A stretch of 64,000 bases of DNA, taken from NCBI GenBank assembly GCA_016713115.1, contig JADJPU010000001.1, forward strand, positions 1,612,001-1,676,000. The letters are read 5' to 3'. Both the position numbers and the translations under genes were made by a program. The stretch is from Cellvibrionales bacterium. Lineage in GTDB: Bacteria > Pseudomonadota > Gammaproteobacteria > Pseudomonadales > UBA7239. Shown here piece by piece: positions 34,128 through 43,700 of the stretch (position 1 is its first letter; each line of letters starts with the position of its first letter). The notes under the pieces were generated by a model. The model ran no database searches. It had not been told where the DNA came from and was given only the letters and a program-made list of their open reading frames with translations.

Positions 34128-34714
34128 TGGCCACAAAAATTAACCTGCTTCCTTGGCGCGCTGAGCTGCGGGAGCAAAGAAAGAAAGAGTTTCTGGCGGT
34201 TTTGGGAGCGAGCGCCGTTGTAGGGCTTCTCGTTTTTGCTGTTTGGTATATGGCGATTGCAGGCTTCATCAGCCATCAACAGCAACGAAATGCAAAAATT
34301 CAAAATGAGATTTCGCTGTTGGATCAAAAAGTTGCTGAAATTGATGCATTGAAAAAGCAGCGTAATGACATGATTGATCGAATGAAAGTTATTCAGAGTT
34401 TGCAGGGAACTCGCCCATTAATTGTCCATATTTTTGATGAGCAGGTTAGCAAGTTGCCAGACGGGGTTTTCTTTAGTCGCGTTGAGCGAAAGGGAGAGAA
34501 GATTTTGATCAGCGGTACTGCGGAGTCAAATAACAGAGTTTCCACCTTGATGCGCGACCTGAATAACTCCGAGTGGCTAAAAAACTCAGTATTAACGAAG
34601 GTAGAGGCTAACCCGTCATTTGGAGACCAAGGAACAAATTTTGATCTAAGTGTCGATGTGGTTTTGCCCGATAACGATAAAAAAGATAACGCCAAAAAAG
34701 AGGGTGAAAAATAA
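34127..34714 (+). CDS. pilN: type IV pilus assembly protein PilN
   Basis: Bitopic inner-membrane protein of 195 residues. The first residues contain the conserved INLLPWRAELREQRKKEF that docks into PilM. One TM helix follows (LGASAVVGLLVFAVWYMAIAG, about 24-46), then a coiled coil and a ferredoxin-like periplasmic domain. The TGATG junction with pilM and TAATG with pilO indicate translational coupling, fitting a fixed-ratio complex. Confidence 0.95.
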   Translation: MATKINLLPWRAELREQRKKEFLAVLGASAVVGLLVFAVWYMAIAGFISHQQQRNAKIQNEISLLDQKVAEIDALKKQRNDMIDRMKVIQSLQGTRPLIVHIFDEQVSKLPDGVFFSRVERKGEKILISGTAESNNRVSTLMRDLNNSEWLKNSVLTKVEANPSFGDQGTNFDLSVDVVLPDNDKKDNAKKEGEK

Positions 34715-35397
34715 TGTCACTCCAAGATAATTTAGAAAAAATTAAAAATGATTTCAGTAATTTGGACCCGGAAAACATGGGTTCATGGCCGCTGCCTGTC
34801 AAAGTTGTTTGTTGGGTGCTGATGGCTATAATCGTGATTGTTCTCTCTTATCAGTTTGTATTAAAAGAACAAACGGCGGTGCTCGATCAGGAAATTCAAA
34901 AGGAGCAGACGCTGCGCACTAGCTTTGAAAGCAAGGTTGGTGAAGCTGCAAATCTGGAAGCGTACAGGGCTCAAATGAAAGAGATGAAGGAATCTTTCGA
35001 TGCGTTAGTTTTACAGTTGCCCAAAGACACCGAGGTGCCTGGGTTGCTGGATGACATATCCAACACGGGGCAATCTAGTGGGTTGAATATTGAATCCATC
35101 AAATTGTTGCCAGAAAAGAAAGCTGATTTTTATGTGGAGCTGCCAATTGATATCCAAGTGAGTGGTGGATATCACGACTTTGCTACCTTCGCTAGTGGAA
35201 TTGCGGGTTTGCCGCGTATCGTGACTTTACATGATTTCCTTATTGCTCCTGTGGATGCTAAGTCAGGAGCAAGCAAAGCAAGTAGTGATGTGCGTAATAG
35301 TGAAGAACTTACTATGACGATCACAGCAAAAACTTATCGATACGGTAATTCGTCATCTAATGATGCTGCCAAGAAGGGCAAGGATGGTGGCAAATGA
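34714..35397 (+). CDS. pilO: type IV pilus assembly protein PilO
   Basis: Partner of PilN in the inner-membrane alignment complex, 227 residues. One TM helix near residues 27-50 (VVCWVLMAIIVIVLSYQFVL) is followed by a coiled coil and the periplasmic segment LPKDTEVPGLLDDISNTGQ, a recognised PilO signature, then a GGYHDFATFASGIAGLPRIV ferredoxin-like fold. The end overlaps pilP (ATGA). Confidence 0.95.
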   Translation: MSLQDNLEKIKNDFSNLDPENMGSWPLPVKVVCWVLMAIIVIVLSYQFVLKEQTAVLDQEIQKEQTLRTSFESKVGEAANLEAYRAQMKEMKESFDALVLQLPKDTEVPGLLDDISNTGQSSGLNIESIKLLPEKKADFYVELPIDIQVSGGYHDFATFASGIAGLPRIVTLHDFLIAPVDAKSGASKASSDVRNSEELTMTITAKTYRYGNSSSNDAAKKGKDGGK

Positions 35398-35954
35398 ATA
35401 GTAAAAACAACCTCACACTCAAGATTATTGTGATGTCGTGCGCCTCTTTATTAATGGGGGGGTGCGGTGACAGTGGTTTATCAGACCTAGATAGTTACAT
35501 GCAAGAAGTGCGGTTGAGGCCAGTTCCGCCGATTGAGCCAATTCCAACATTTCCACAGTTCGAGGCTTTTATATACAAAGCTGCAGGGAAGCGTAGCCCA
35601 TTTGAAAAGCCTCAGGCTTTGATCGAGATTGAAATTGATGGGAATAAAGTAACGGGTGGTGCGGTTGTAAAGCCGGATGAATTGCGGCCTAAGGAATATC
35701 TTGAGCAATACAATATCAGCTCAATAACCATGGTTGGCACAGTTACAAAGGATGGCGAAATATGGGGGTTAGTTGATGACGGAACATCTAATATCCACCG
35801 TGTGCAAGTGGGTAACTACATGGGGCGTAACCATGGAAAAGTGTTTCATATTGATAATGGGCGCATTGATTTAAAGGAAATCGTGCCTAATGGGGACGAT
35901 TTGTGGGTAGAGCGTCCTAAGACGCTGCAATTACGCGAATCCGCAGAACAATAA
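35394..35954 (+). CDS. pilP: type IV pilus lipoprotein PilP
   Basis: Lipoprotein of 186 residues with signal and lipobox ending in LLMGGC (Cys near residue 23). It has a disordered stretch (RPVPPIEPIPTFPQFEAF) that binds PilNO, and a C-terminal beta domain (MVGTVTKDGEIWGLVDDG, VGNYMGRNHGKV) that contacts the secretin PilQ. It overlaps pilO by four bases and abuts pilQ. Confidence 0.95.
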   Translation: MNSKNNLTLKIIVMSCASLLMGGCGDSGLSDLDSYMQEVRLRPVPPIEPIPTFPQFEAFIYKAAGKRSPFEKPQALIEIEIDGNKVTGGAVVKPDELRPKEYLEQYNISSITMVGTVTKDGEIWGLVDDGTSNIHRVQVGNYMGRNHGKVFHIDNGRIDLKEIVPNGDDLWVERPKTLQLRESAEQ

Positions 35955-36017
35955 TTGATCCGGGTAAATAAAATGACACATCAGTTAAATACAACTGGAA
36001 AGGAAAGGGGTGGCCTT

Positions 36018-38165
36018 GTGAATAATATGAAAAAAATATTGGTGGCGACTTCGCCGATTCTTTTTTCTTTCTTGGCTGTGGCTGCACAAGCTACAACATT
36101 GAAAAACATTTCATTTGCGTCACTTCCAGGTGACAAGTTTGAAGTAAAAATGGATTTCGATGTTAAGCCTCCCGAGCCAAAGGGCTATAACATTGATAAG
36201 CCCGCTCGTGTTGTCATGGACTTTGAGGGCGTTGATAGTGCGCTTAAAGAGAAAAAATATCCGCTATCTTTTGGTAGCGCGAAGAGCGCGAATGTGTTGT
36301 CTGATGGCGGCAGAACGCGCTTGATTTTGAATATGACACAATTGGAAACCTATAAAACACGGTTTGAAGGCAGTAGCTTCATCATGACCGTTGGCAAGAG
36401 TGAGATTCAGGAAGTTAGTAAAAAAGGCGTCAGCTTGGCTGAGAAGATCGCTTCAGATACTTCGACTTATGGATCTGCCATTAAGGATGTCGATTTCCGT
36501 CGTGGTGAGGGCGGTGAGGGTAAAGTTGTTATTTCAATGACTGATCCCAATGTTAATGTGGGTGTTGAGGACACAGGCAATCAAATCACTGTAAATTTCG
36601 GCGGGACGCAATTGCCTGTAGCTCTGAGAAGAAAATTGGATGTGGTTGATTTCGCTACGCCGGTTCAATCTGTATCGTCTGATTTCAGCGGCGGCAATGC
36701 GGTATTTACCATTAAGTCGAACGGTAACTATGACTACATGGCGTACCAGACAGACAATCAATATGTAATTAGTGTTAAGCAATTGTCTGAAAAGGAACAG
36801 GAAGAGCGTGCACAGAAATTTAGTTATGTTGGTCAAAAGCTGTCATTAAACTTCCAAGACATTCCTGTGCGTTCTGTGTTGCAGCTAATTGCTGACTTTA
36901 CAGAGCTGAACTTGGTTGCCAGTGATACGGTTGAAGGAAAAATCACACTGCGCCTAGATAATGTGCCTTGGGATCAGGCCTTGGATTTGGTGTTGAAAAC
37001 CAAAGGTCTAGATAAGCGCCAAGTTGGTAATGTGCTGATGGTCGCTCCGGCTGCTGAAATTGCTACGCGTGAGCGTGAAGAAATTGAAACCGCGAAGCAA
37101 ATGCGAGAGCTTGCTCCAATTCGTACGGAGTTTTTGCAAATCTTGTACGCAGATGCAAATGATATTTATAAATTATTTGAAAAGTCTGGCGGGGTGAGTG
37201 CAAATGGGCAGTCAGAGGAGAGTTTACTGTCAGCGCGTGGCTCAGCAACGCTTGATAGCAGAACCAACTCTATTACTGTCCATGATACAGAGGCAAAAAT
37301 TCAACAGATTCGTGATTACATCAAGCGCATTGATATCCCTGTGCGCCAAGTGTCTATCGAAGCGCGTATAGTAAAAGCCACTTCAGGTTTCCGCGAAGAT
37401 TTGGGTGTGATGTGGGGTTTAGATCTTAGTGCAAAAGATACTTTTGTTAATGGGTCTATTAATAATGTGTTGAGTGGCAATAATGCCCTATTTAGAAACA
37501 GGGGCGATAAGTCGGGCTCTTATGTAAAACCGGACGATCTTGACATTATCAGTACGCCTACTGGTGCTGACTCCATGGTTGTCGATATGCGAGCTAAGCC
37601 AGAAGAGGGTGATCCGGGTTCGTTTTCAATCGGGTTGCTGGGCAATGATGGCTGGTTGGCTGTTGAGCTCTCAGCATTAGAAAAAACAGGTAAGGGCGAA
37701 GTCGTTTCTCAGCCAAAAGTAATTACTGGCGATAAGCAGAAGGCTGTGATTAAAAGTGGTCAGGAAATTGGTTATCAAGAAGCCTCGTCTAGTGGTGCGT
37801 CTACTACATCTTTCAAAGAAGCAGTGCTGAAACTTGAGGTTACTCCGCAAATTACACCAGATGATCGCATTATTATGGATTTGATCATTAACAAGGATAG
37901 CATTGAGAGTTTTGTTGCCGGTATTCCTGTTATCGCCACCACGGAATTGACCACGCGCGTTTTGGTTAACAACGGAGAGACCGTGGTGCTTGGTGGTATC
38001 TTTGAGAACGAAACGGTAGACGAGGTGAAGAAAATTCCTTTCTTGGGTGATCTACCTTTGGTTGGGCGCTTCTTCCGTAACACATCACAGAGTGATAGCA
38101 AGACAGAGTTGTTGATCTTCGTAACGCCTCGCTTGTTGCAGGATCCACTTGCTGATAAGCGTTGA
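36018..38165 (+). CDS. pilQ: type IV pilus secretin PilQ
   Basis: Outer-membrane secretin that forms the pilus exit pore, about 715 residues from the GTG at 36018. That GTG follows an AAAGGGG site by 7 bases. An ATG at 36027 and an open frame back to 35955 are alternatives. After the signal peptide (LVATSPILFSFLAVAAQA) come two AMIN domains, a secretin/TonB short N-terminal domain (LSLNFQDIPVRSVLQLIADF), N1 (RTEFLQILYADANDIYKL) and the secretin core (SQPKVITGDKQKAVIKSGQE, VTPQITPDDRIIMDL, ending in the FLGDLPLVGRFFR motif). The stop overlaps aroK (TGATG). Confidence 0.95.
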   Translation: MNNMKKILVATSPILFSFLAVAAQATTLKNISFASLPGDKFEVKMDFDVKPPEPKGYNIDKPARVVMDFEGVDSALKEKKYPLSFGSAKSANVLSDGGRTRLILNMTQLETYKTRFEGSSFIMTVGKSEIQEVSKKGVSLAEKIASDTSTYGSAIKDVDFRRGEGGEGKVVISMTDPNVNVGVEDTGNQITVNFGGTQLPVALRRKLDVVDFATPVQSVSSDFSGGNAVFTIKSNGNYDYMAYQTDNQYVISVKQLSEKEQEERAQKFSYVGQKLSLNFQDIPVRSVLQLIADFTELNLVASDTVEGKITLRLDNVPWDQALDLVLKTKGLDKRQVGNVLMVAPAAEIATREREEIETAKQMRELAPIRTEFLQILYADANDIYKLFEKSGGVSANGQSEESLLSARGSATLDSRTNSITVHDTEAKIQQIRDYIKRIDIPVRQVSIEARIVKATSGFREDLGVMWGLDLSAKDTFVNGSINNVLSGNNALFRNRGDKSGSYVKPDDLDIISTPTGADSMVVDMRAKPEEGDPGSFSIGLLGNDGWLAVELSALEKTGKGEVVSQPKVITGDKQKAVIKSGQEIGYQEASSSGASTTSFKEAVLKLEVTPQITPDDRIIMDLIINKDSIESFVAGIPVIATTELTTRVLVNNGETVVLGGIFENETVDEVKKIPFLGDLPLVGRFFRNTSQSDSKTELLIFVTPRLLQDPLADKR

Positions 38166-38731
38166 TGTGTGAAGGCGTTAATCAGTCCGTTGTCGGTACG
38201 CAAGATGGCAGTTTGCCAAATCTGTATCTTGTCGGCCCCATGGGGGTCGGCAAGACTACAGTAGGAAAGGCGCTAGCTGATGCGCTGCACCTAAAATTTG
38301 TAGATGTTGATAGGGAGATTGAGCTGCGCGCTGGCGCAGATATTCCTTGGATTTTCGATGTTGAAGGCGAAGTAGGATTCAGGCTTCGTGAATCACGCAC
38401 CCTCGAAGAAATTGCTGCGCAGCCAGGCCAACTGATAGCGACAGGCGGCGGTATCGTACTCTCTCCAGTTAATCGCACAATCATAAAAAATACAGGCTTT
38501 TGCGTGTATTTGAAGGCAGAATTGCAACAGTTAGTGCAGCGAGTTGGTCGCGACAAGAAGCGTCCGTTGCTAAGAAATGGTAACCCTCGAGAGATTCTGC
38601 AAAAAATCATTGAAGAGCGAGAGTCGTTGTACATGGATGTGGCTGACTGCGTTGTGCAAACCAGTGCTAAGCCCATGAGGTATGTCGCTCGTGAGGTTAT
38701 TCGCTTATACAGGTTGCACTATAATTGCTGA
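38165..38731 (+). CDS. aroK: shikimate kinase
   Basis: Phosphorylates shikimate at O3 in aromatic amino-acid synthesis, 188 residues. It has the P-loop LVGPMGVGKTTVGKALA, the DVDREIELRAG metal/shikimate segment, FRLRESRTLEEI, and IATGGGIVL. About 15 extra N-terminal residues precede the usual start. It begins at ATG 38165, coupled to the pilQ stop, and is followed by aroB, as in Pseudomonas. Confidence 0.96.
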   Translation: MCEGVNQSVVGTQDGSLPNLYLVGPMGVGKTTVGKALADALHLKFVDVDREIELRAGADIPWIFDVEGEVGFRLRESRTLEEIAAQPGQLIATGGGIVLSPVNRTIIKNTGFCVYLKAELQQLVQRVGRDKKRPLLRNGNPREILQKIIEERESLYMDVADCVVQTSAKPMRYVAREVIRLYRLHYNC

Positions 38732-38759
38732 CAGTGTTTTGTCGTGATTGGTGTGTGCT

Positions 38760-39851
38760 GTGAAAACGCTTTCTGTTGAGCTGGGTAGCAGGTCTTACCC
38801 GATTTATATCGGTAACGGACTATTAAATAACGCCTCCTATTTGTCTTCTCACTTGGCTGCCAAGCAGGTTTTGATTGTTACCAATGATCGTATTGCGCCC
38901 TTGTATTTAGAAAAAGTGAAACAGTTGTTTTCTGGACAGACATGCCACGCTGTTGTGCTTCCCGATGGTGAAAAGCATAAGAACCTAGAAACCGTGAACC
39001 TTGTCTTTGATACATTGATTCGTGAAAAGCACAGCAGAACAACTACGCTGGTAGCACTGGGCGGTGGCGTAATTGGTGATATGACGGGTTTTGCTGCTGC
39101 CTGTTATCAGCGTGGCGTAGCATTTATGCAAATTCCCACTACTTTACTGGCGCAGGTTGATTCTTCGGTGGGCGGAAAAACGGGTGTGAATCACCCGCTG
39201 GGAAAAAACATGATCGGCGCTTTTCATCAGCCGGAATGTGTGTTGATTGATGTGGAAACATTGAACACATTGCCGGATCGTGAGTATCGGTCTGGTCTGG
39301 CTGAGGTGATTAAGTACGGCCTTATCAATGACAAACCGTTTTATGAGTGGTTGCAGGAAAATGCTGATCTTTTGTTGCAAAGAAATTCAGATGCGTTGGT
39401 TCACGCTATCGAATGTTCGTGCAGCAATAAGGCCAATATCGTTGCAGTTGATGAAAAAGAGATGGGTGTTCGTGCGCTGTTGAATTACGGCCACACCTTT
39501 GGGCATGCCATTGAAGCTTGGCAAAATTACACGGGTTATTTACATGGCGAGGCGATTGCTATTGGCTCGGTGATTGCTGCTGAACTGTCGGTTAGCTTGG
39601 GTCTGTTGTCTCAAAAAGACGGTAATGCCGTGCGCACTATCATGGCGCGGTTGGGTTTGCCGACATGTGCTCCAGCAGGCATGACTGCGGATGACTTTAT
39701 TGAATTTATGCAGCGTGACAAAAAAATCTTGGATGGCAGCTTGCGTCTGATTCTGCTTGAAGCTATTGGTAAAGCGGTGATTAAAGATTCCGTGCCTATT
39801 GATCTAATTAATCGAGCGATAGATGCCTGTCGCGAAGATGTTGGGCGGTGA
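38760..39851 (+). CDS. aroB: 3-dehydroquinate synthase
   Basis: NAD- and zinc-dependent enzyme of the shikimate pathway, 363 residues. The GTG at 38760 gives MKTLSVELGSRSYPIYIG, the standard AroB start; an in-frame TTG four codons upstream is less likely. Visible motifs include LPDGEKHKNLETVNLVFD, ALGGGVIGDMTGFAAA, IPTTLLAQVDSSVGGKTGVN and GHTFGHAIEAW with zinc-binding His residues. Its stop overlaps the next GTG start (GTGA). Confidence 0.97.
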   Translation: MKTLSVELGSRSYPIYIGNGLLNNASYLSSHLAAKQVLIVTNDRIAPLYLEKVKQLFSGQTCHAVVLPDGEKHKNLETVNLVFDTLIREKHSRTTTLVALGGGVIGDMTGFAAACYQRGVAFMQIPTTLLAQVDSSVGGKTGVNHPLGKNMIGAFHQPECVLIDVETLNTLPDREYRSGLAEVIKYGLINDKPFYEWLQENADLLLQRNSDALVHAIECSCSNKANIVAVDEKEMGVRALLNYGHTFGHAIEAWQNYTGYLHGEAIAIGSVIAAELSVSLGLLSQKDGNAVRTIMARLGLPTCAPAGMTADDFIEFMQRDKKILDGSLRLILLEAIGKAVIKDSVPIDLINRAIDACREDVGR

Positions 39852-40654
39852 ACAGTTTGAACGACTATCCATCCAGAAAAGAGCCATTTGTTTCTGATGC
39901 TACAGCTTCCGATGTCGATCCGGAGTTGATAGAAGAAACATACAGTGGCTTTACCGCTGAAAACAGACGCGATCATGTGGCGGTTACAGCGCGACATAGC
40001 AAGCAGCAAGTTTTTTTGTTGCCGTTGTTGATTGTGGTGTGTATTTGTTTGGGCGGTATTGTATGGCTGGTAAGTCGATCAGGCGAGGAGTCGCAGCAAA
40101 GCGTTGTACTGCAACCTTTATCCGTAGTGCCGCCGCAGCCAGTCAGTGCTGAACCTCCTGTGCTGCAGCCATCCGCACAGCAAGCACCTCCGCCTGCCGC
40201 ATTGCAAAGCTCCAATGCCAATGTGCCTGAAGCCATCGCGCAGCCAGTGAGTGTGACTTCAAAGCCGGTTGTTCCGCCCAAAACCGATACGAAGTTGACG
40301 CCTGCAGAGAATAAACAGACAACGCCCAAGAAAGTGGCAAAGCCAACACCGACTGCTGAAAAGCCTGTTAAATCCGGTGGCGTGAAGTGGAAGGCGAAGC
40401 CAGATAACTACACTGTACAGTTGATTGCAGCTTTCAATGAATCTGGTGTCGAGCGCATCAGAGCACAATTGCCCCCAACAACGCCCAGTACCATTCACAA
40501 AACAACTAAAGACGGCAAGCCGTGGTTCATTTTGGTTTACGGCTCTTTTGCTACAAAGCAGGAGGCGCAGACCGCACTGTCTGAGTTACCGGACGCACCG
40601 AAAAAGGGCGTGAAACCTTGGGTGCGCAAACAGGGCGAGGTTTTCGCGCAATAG
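39848..40654 (+). CDS. SPOR-domain membrane protein (DamX-like)
   Basis: Bitopic protein of 268 residues. It has a cytoplasmic N terminus of about 50 residues, a TM helix (QVFLLPLLIVVCICLGGIVW), a Pro/Gln/Ala-rich linker (about 80-170), and a C-terminal SPOR domain (NYTVQLIAAFNESGVERI, WFILVYGSFATKQEAQTAL). SPOR domains bind denuded septal glycan strands, so a division role like that of DamX is likely. In Pseudomonas the same position between aroB and gltB holds an equivalent protein. Confidence 0.88.
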   Translation: MNSLNDYPSRKEPFVSDATASDVDPELIEETYSGFTAENRRDHVAVTARHSKQQVFLLPLLIVVCICLGGIVWLVSRSGEESQQSVVLQPLSVVPPQPVSAEPPVLQPSAQQAPPPAALQSSNANVPEAIAQPVSVTSKPVVPPKTDTKLTPAENKQTTPKKVAKPTPTAEKPVKSGGVKWKAKPDNYTVQLIAAFNESGVERIRAQLPPTTPSTIHKTTKDGKPWFILVYGSFATKQEAQTALSELPDAPKKGVKPWVRKQGEVFAQ

Positions 40655-40677
40655 ACTGGTATTGCTGCACTTTTTCC

Positions 40678-40707
40678 TTCACAAGAGGTGGGTTTTTTCG
40701 CTAGAAT
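40678..40707 (+). promoter_or_regulatory. candidate sigma-70 promoter of gltBD
   Basis: TTCACA (40678-40683) and TAGAAT (40702-40707) are 18 bases apart, about 60 bp before the gltB ATG, followed by a C-rich discriminator (CGCCCCCCC). It fits the usual -35/-10 arrangement. Confidence 0.65.
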
Positions 40708-40768
40708 CGCCCCCCCTTGCCCTCCCAGCAATGTTTCAAATCACTCTAGTTAGTAGCGGAGAAGAGTT

Positions 40769-43700
40769 ATGCGTGCGCGCGGCTTATACAACCCGTCCAA
40801 TGAACACGATGCCTGCGGTATCGGGTTTGTCGCCCATATAAAAGGCCAAAAGAGTCACTCTATTATTGAGCAAGGCCTGCAGATTCTGGAAAACCTTGAG
40901 CATCGCGGCGCGGTGGGGTCTGACCCGTTGATGGGCGACGGCGCGGGTATTTTGATCCAGATTCCTGACCAGTTTTACCGCGAAGAAATGGCAAAACAGG
41001 GCGTAAACCTGCCGCCCGCCGGTGAGTACGGTGTGGGCATGGTATTTTTGCCGAAAGAATCAGCTTCGCGCATTGCTTGCGAGCAAGAAATTGAGCGCGC
41101 TGTGCGCAACGAAGGGCAGGTAATTTTGGGGTGGCGCGATGTGCCGGTTGACTTGGCTATGCCCATGTCGCCCACCGTGCGCGCCAAAGAGCCTGTGATC
41201 CGTCAGATTTTTATTGGCCACAGTCAAAGCGTGTTGGTAACAGATGCGTTAGAACGCAAGCTGTATATCATCCGCAAGTCATCGGGGCACGCTATTCAGT
41301 CTTTGAAATTGCGTCACGGCAAAGAGTTCTTCGTGCCTTCGATGTCGGCGCGCACGGTCGTTTATAAGGGCTTGTTGTTAGCTAACCAAGTTGGTGTTTA
41401 TTACAAAGATTTACAAGATCCGCGCTGCGTATCCGCATTGGCGCTGGTGCATCAACGTTTCTCAACCAACACCTTCCCAGAATGGCCATTGGCGCATCCG
41501 TATCGCATGATCGCGCACAACGGTGAAATCAATACCGTGAAAGGCAATTTCAACTGGATGCGCGCGCGCGAAGGTGTGATGAAATCTGCTGTGTTGGGCG
41601 ATGATTTACAGAAATTGTTCCCGCTGATTTATGAAGGGCAATCTGATACCGCATGCTTCGATAATGCGCTGGAATTGCTGGTGATGGCGGGCTATCCGAT
41701 TGCGCAAGCAATGATGATGATGGTGCCTGAAGCGTGGGAAAACCACACGTTGATGGATGAAAATCGTCGCGCGTTTTACGAATACCACGCGGCAATGATG
41801 GAGCCGTGGGATGGTCCTGCGGCACTGGCGTTTACGGATGGCCGTTACATCGGTGGCACCTTGGATCGCAACGGTCTGCGCCCAGCGCGTTTTATCGTCA
41901 CCGATGATGACTTGGTAGTGATGGCATCAGAATCTGGCACGCTGCCAATTTCCGATGCGAATATCACCAGAAAATGGCGCTTGCAGCCAGGAAAAATGTT
42001 CCTGATTGATTTGGAAGAAGGTCGCATCATTGGCGACAAAGAGTTGAAGGATACTTACGCCAGCGCCAAACCTTACAAAGCATGGATTAATTCTGTGCGC
42101 ATCAAATTGGAAGAATTGAAAGCGGCGGATGCTGCTGTTGATGCGTCAACGGTGAGTTTGTTGGATCGTCAGCAGGCTTTTGGTTATACGCAAGAAGACA
42201 TCAAAACCATTTTGTCTACGATGGCGCAAAACGGCGAAGAAGCTACCGGCTCGATGGGCAATGACTCACCGCTGGCGGTGATGTCCGATAAATTGAAGCC
42301 GCTGTACAGCTACTTCAAACAGTTGTTTGCGCAGGTTACCAATCCGCCTATCGATCCAATTCGTGAAGCGATGGTGATGTCCTTGGTGTCTTTCATCGGC
42401 CCGAAACCGAATTTGCTGGATACCAATAACATCAACCCGCCGCTGCGTTTGGAAGTGTCGCAGCCGGTGTTGGATGTGGCGGACATGCAGCGTATTCGCG
42501 GCATTGATGCATTGACTGGCGGCAACTTCAAATCGTTTGAACTCAATATTTGTTACCCCGTTGCATGGGGCAAAGAAGGTGTAGAAGCGCGCTTGGCTTC
42601 TCTGTGTGCCAAAGCGGTTGATGCGATCAAAGATGGTTACAACATTTTGGTTGTGTCTGATCGAAAAATGGACGCAGAACACGTTGCAATTCCCGCGCTG
42701 TTGGCAACGGCCGCTATTCATCAGCACTTGGTGAGAAAAGGTTTGCGCACAGCTACAGGTTTGGTGGTAGAAACAGGCTCGGCAAAAGAAGTACATCACT
42801 TTGCTTTGTTGGGCGGTTACGGTGCAGAAGCTGTGCATCCGTATTTGGCTATTGAAACATTGGCAGAATTGGCGAACAGTTTGCCTGGCGAATTGACGGC
42901 TGAAAAAGCGGTTTACAACTTCAAAAAAGCCATCAGTAAAGGCTTGATGAAAGTCATGTCCAAAATGGGCATCTCGACTTACATGTCTTACTGCGGCGCG
43001 CAAATTTTTGAGGCGATTGGCTTGAATCGCGCCTTGGTGGATAAATATTTCACCGGCACACCCTCTAATGTGGAAGGCATTGGGTTGTTTGAAATTGCTG
43101 AAGAAGCCATTCGTTTACACAAACAAGCGTTTGGCAACGACCAAGTGTTGGCTTCTATGTTGGATGCGGGTGGCGAGTATGCTTTCCGTGTGCGCGGTGA
43201 AGAGCATATGTGGACGCCGGATGCGATTGCCAAATTGCAGCATTCCACAAAAACCAACAGCTACAGCACATATAAAGAATACGCACAGATCATTAACGAC
43301 CAAAGCCAGCGTCACATGACGCTGCGCGGTTTGTTTGAGTTCCGTTTTGACAAAGCGCAGCCTATTCCTGTGGAAGAAGTGGAGCCGGCAAAAGAAATCG
43401 TGAAGCGTTTTGCTTCCGGCGCAATGTCATTGGGTTCGATCAGCAGTGAAGCGCACACCACCTTGGCAGTGGCAATGAACCGCATTGGTGGTAAATCGAA
43501 TACAGGTGAAGGCGGTGAAGATCCATTGCGTTATCGCGGTGAACAGAAAGGTGTGACGATTAAAGATGGCGACACCATTGCCTCGGTGATCGGCAGCGAT
43601 CGCATCGTGGCGGATATTCCGCTGCAAGCGGGCGATTCACTGCGTTCGCGCATCAAACAGGTAGCGGCTGGGCGCTTTGGTGTCACGGCTGAATATTTGA

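Noticed and set aside
42266..43003. 245-codon antisense frame inside gltB
   Set aside because: No motif, and GltB is strongly conserved on the other strand throughout.
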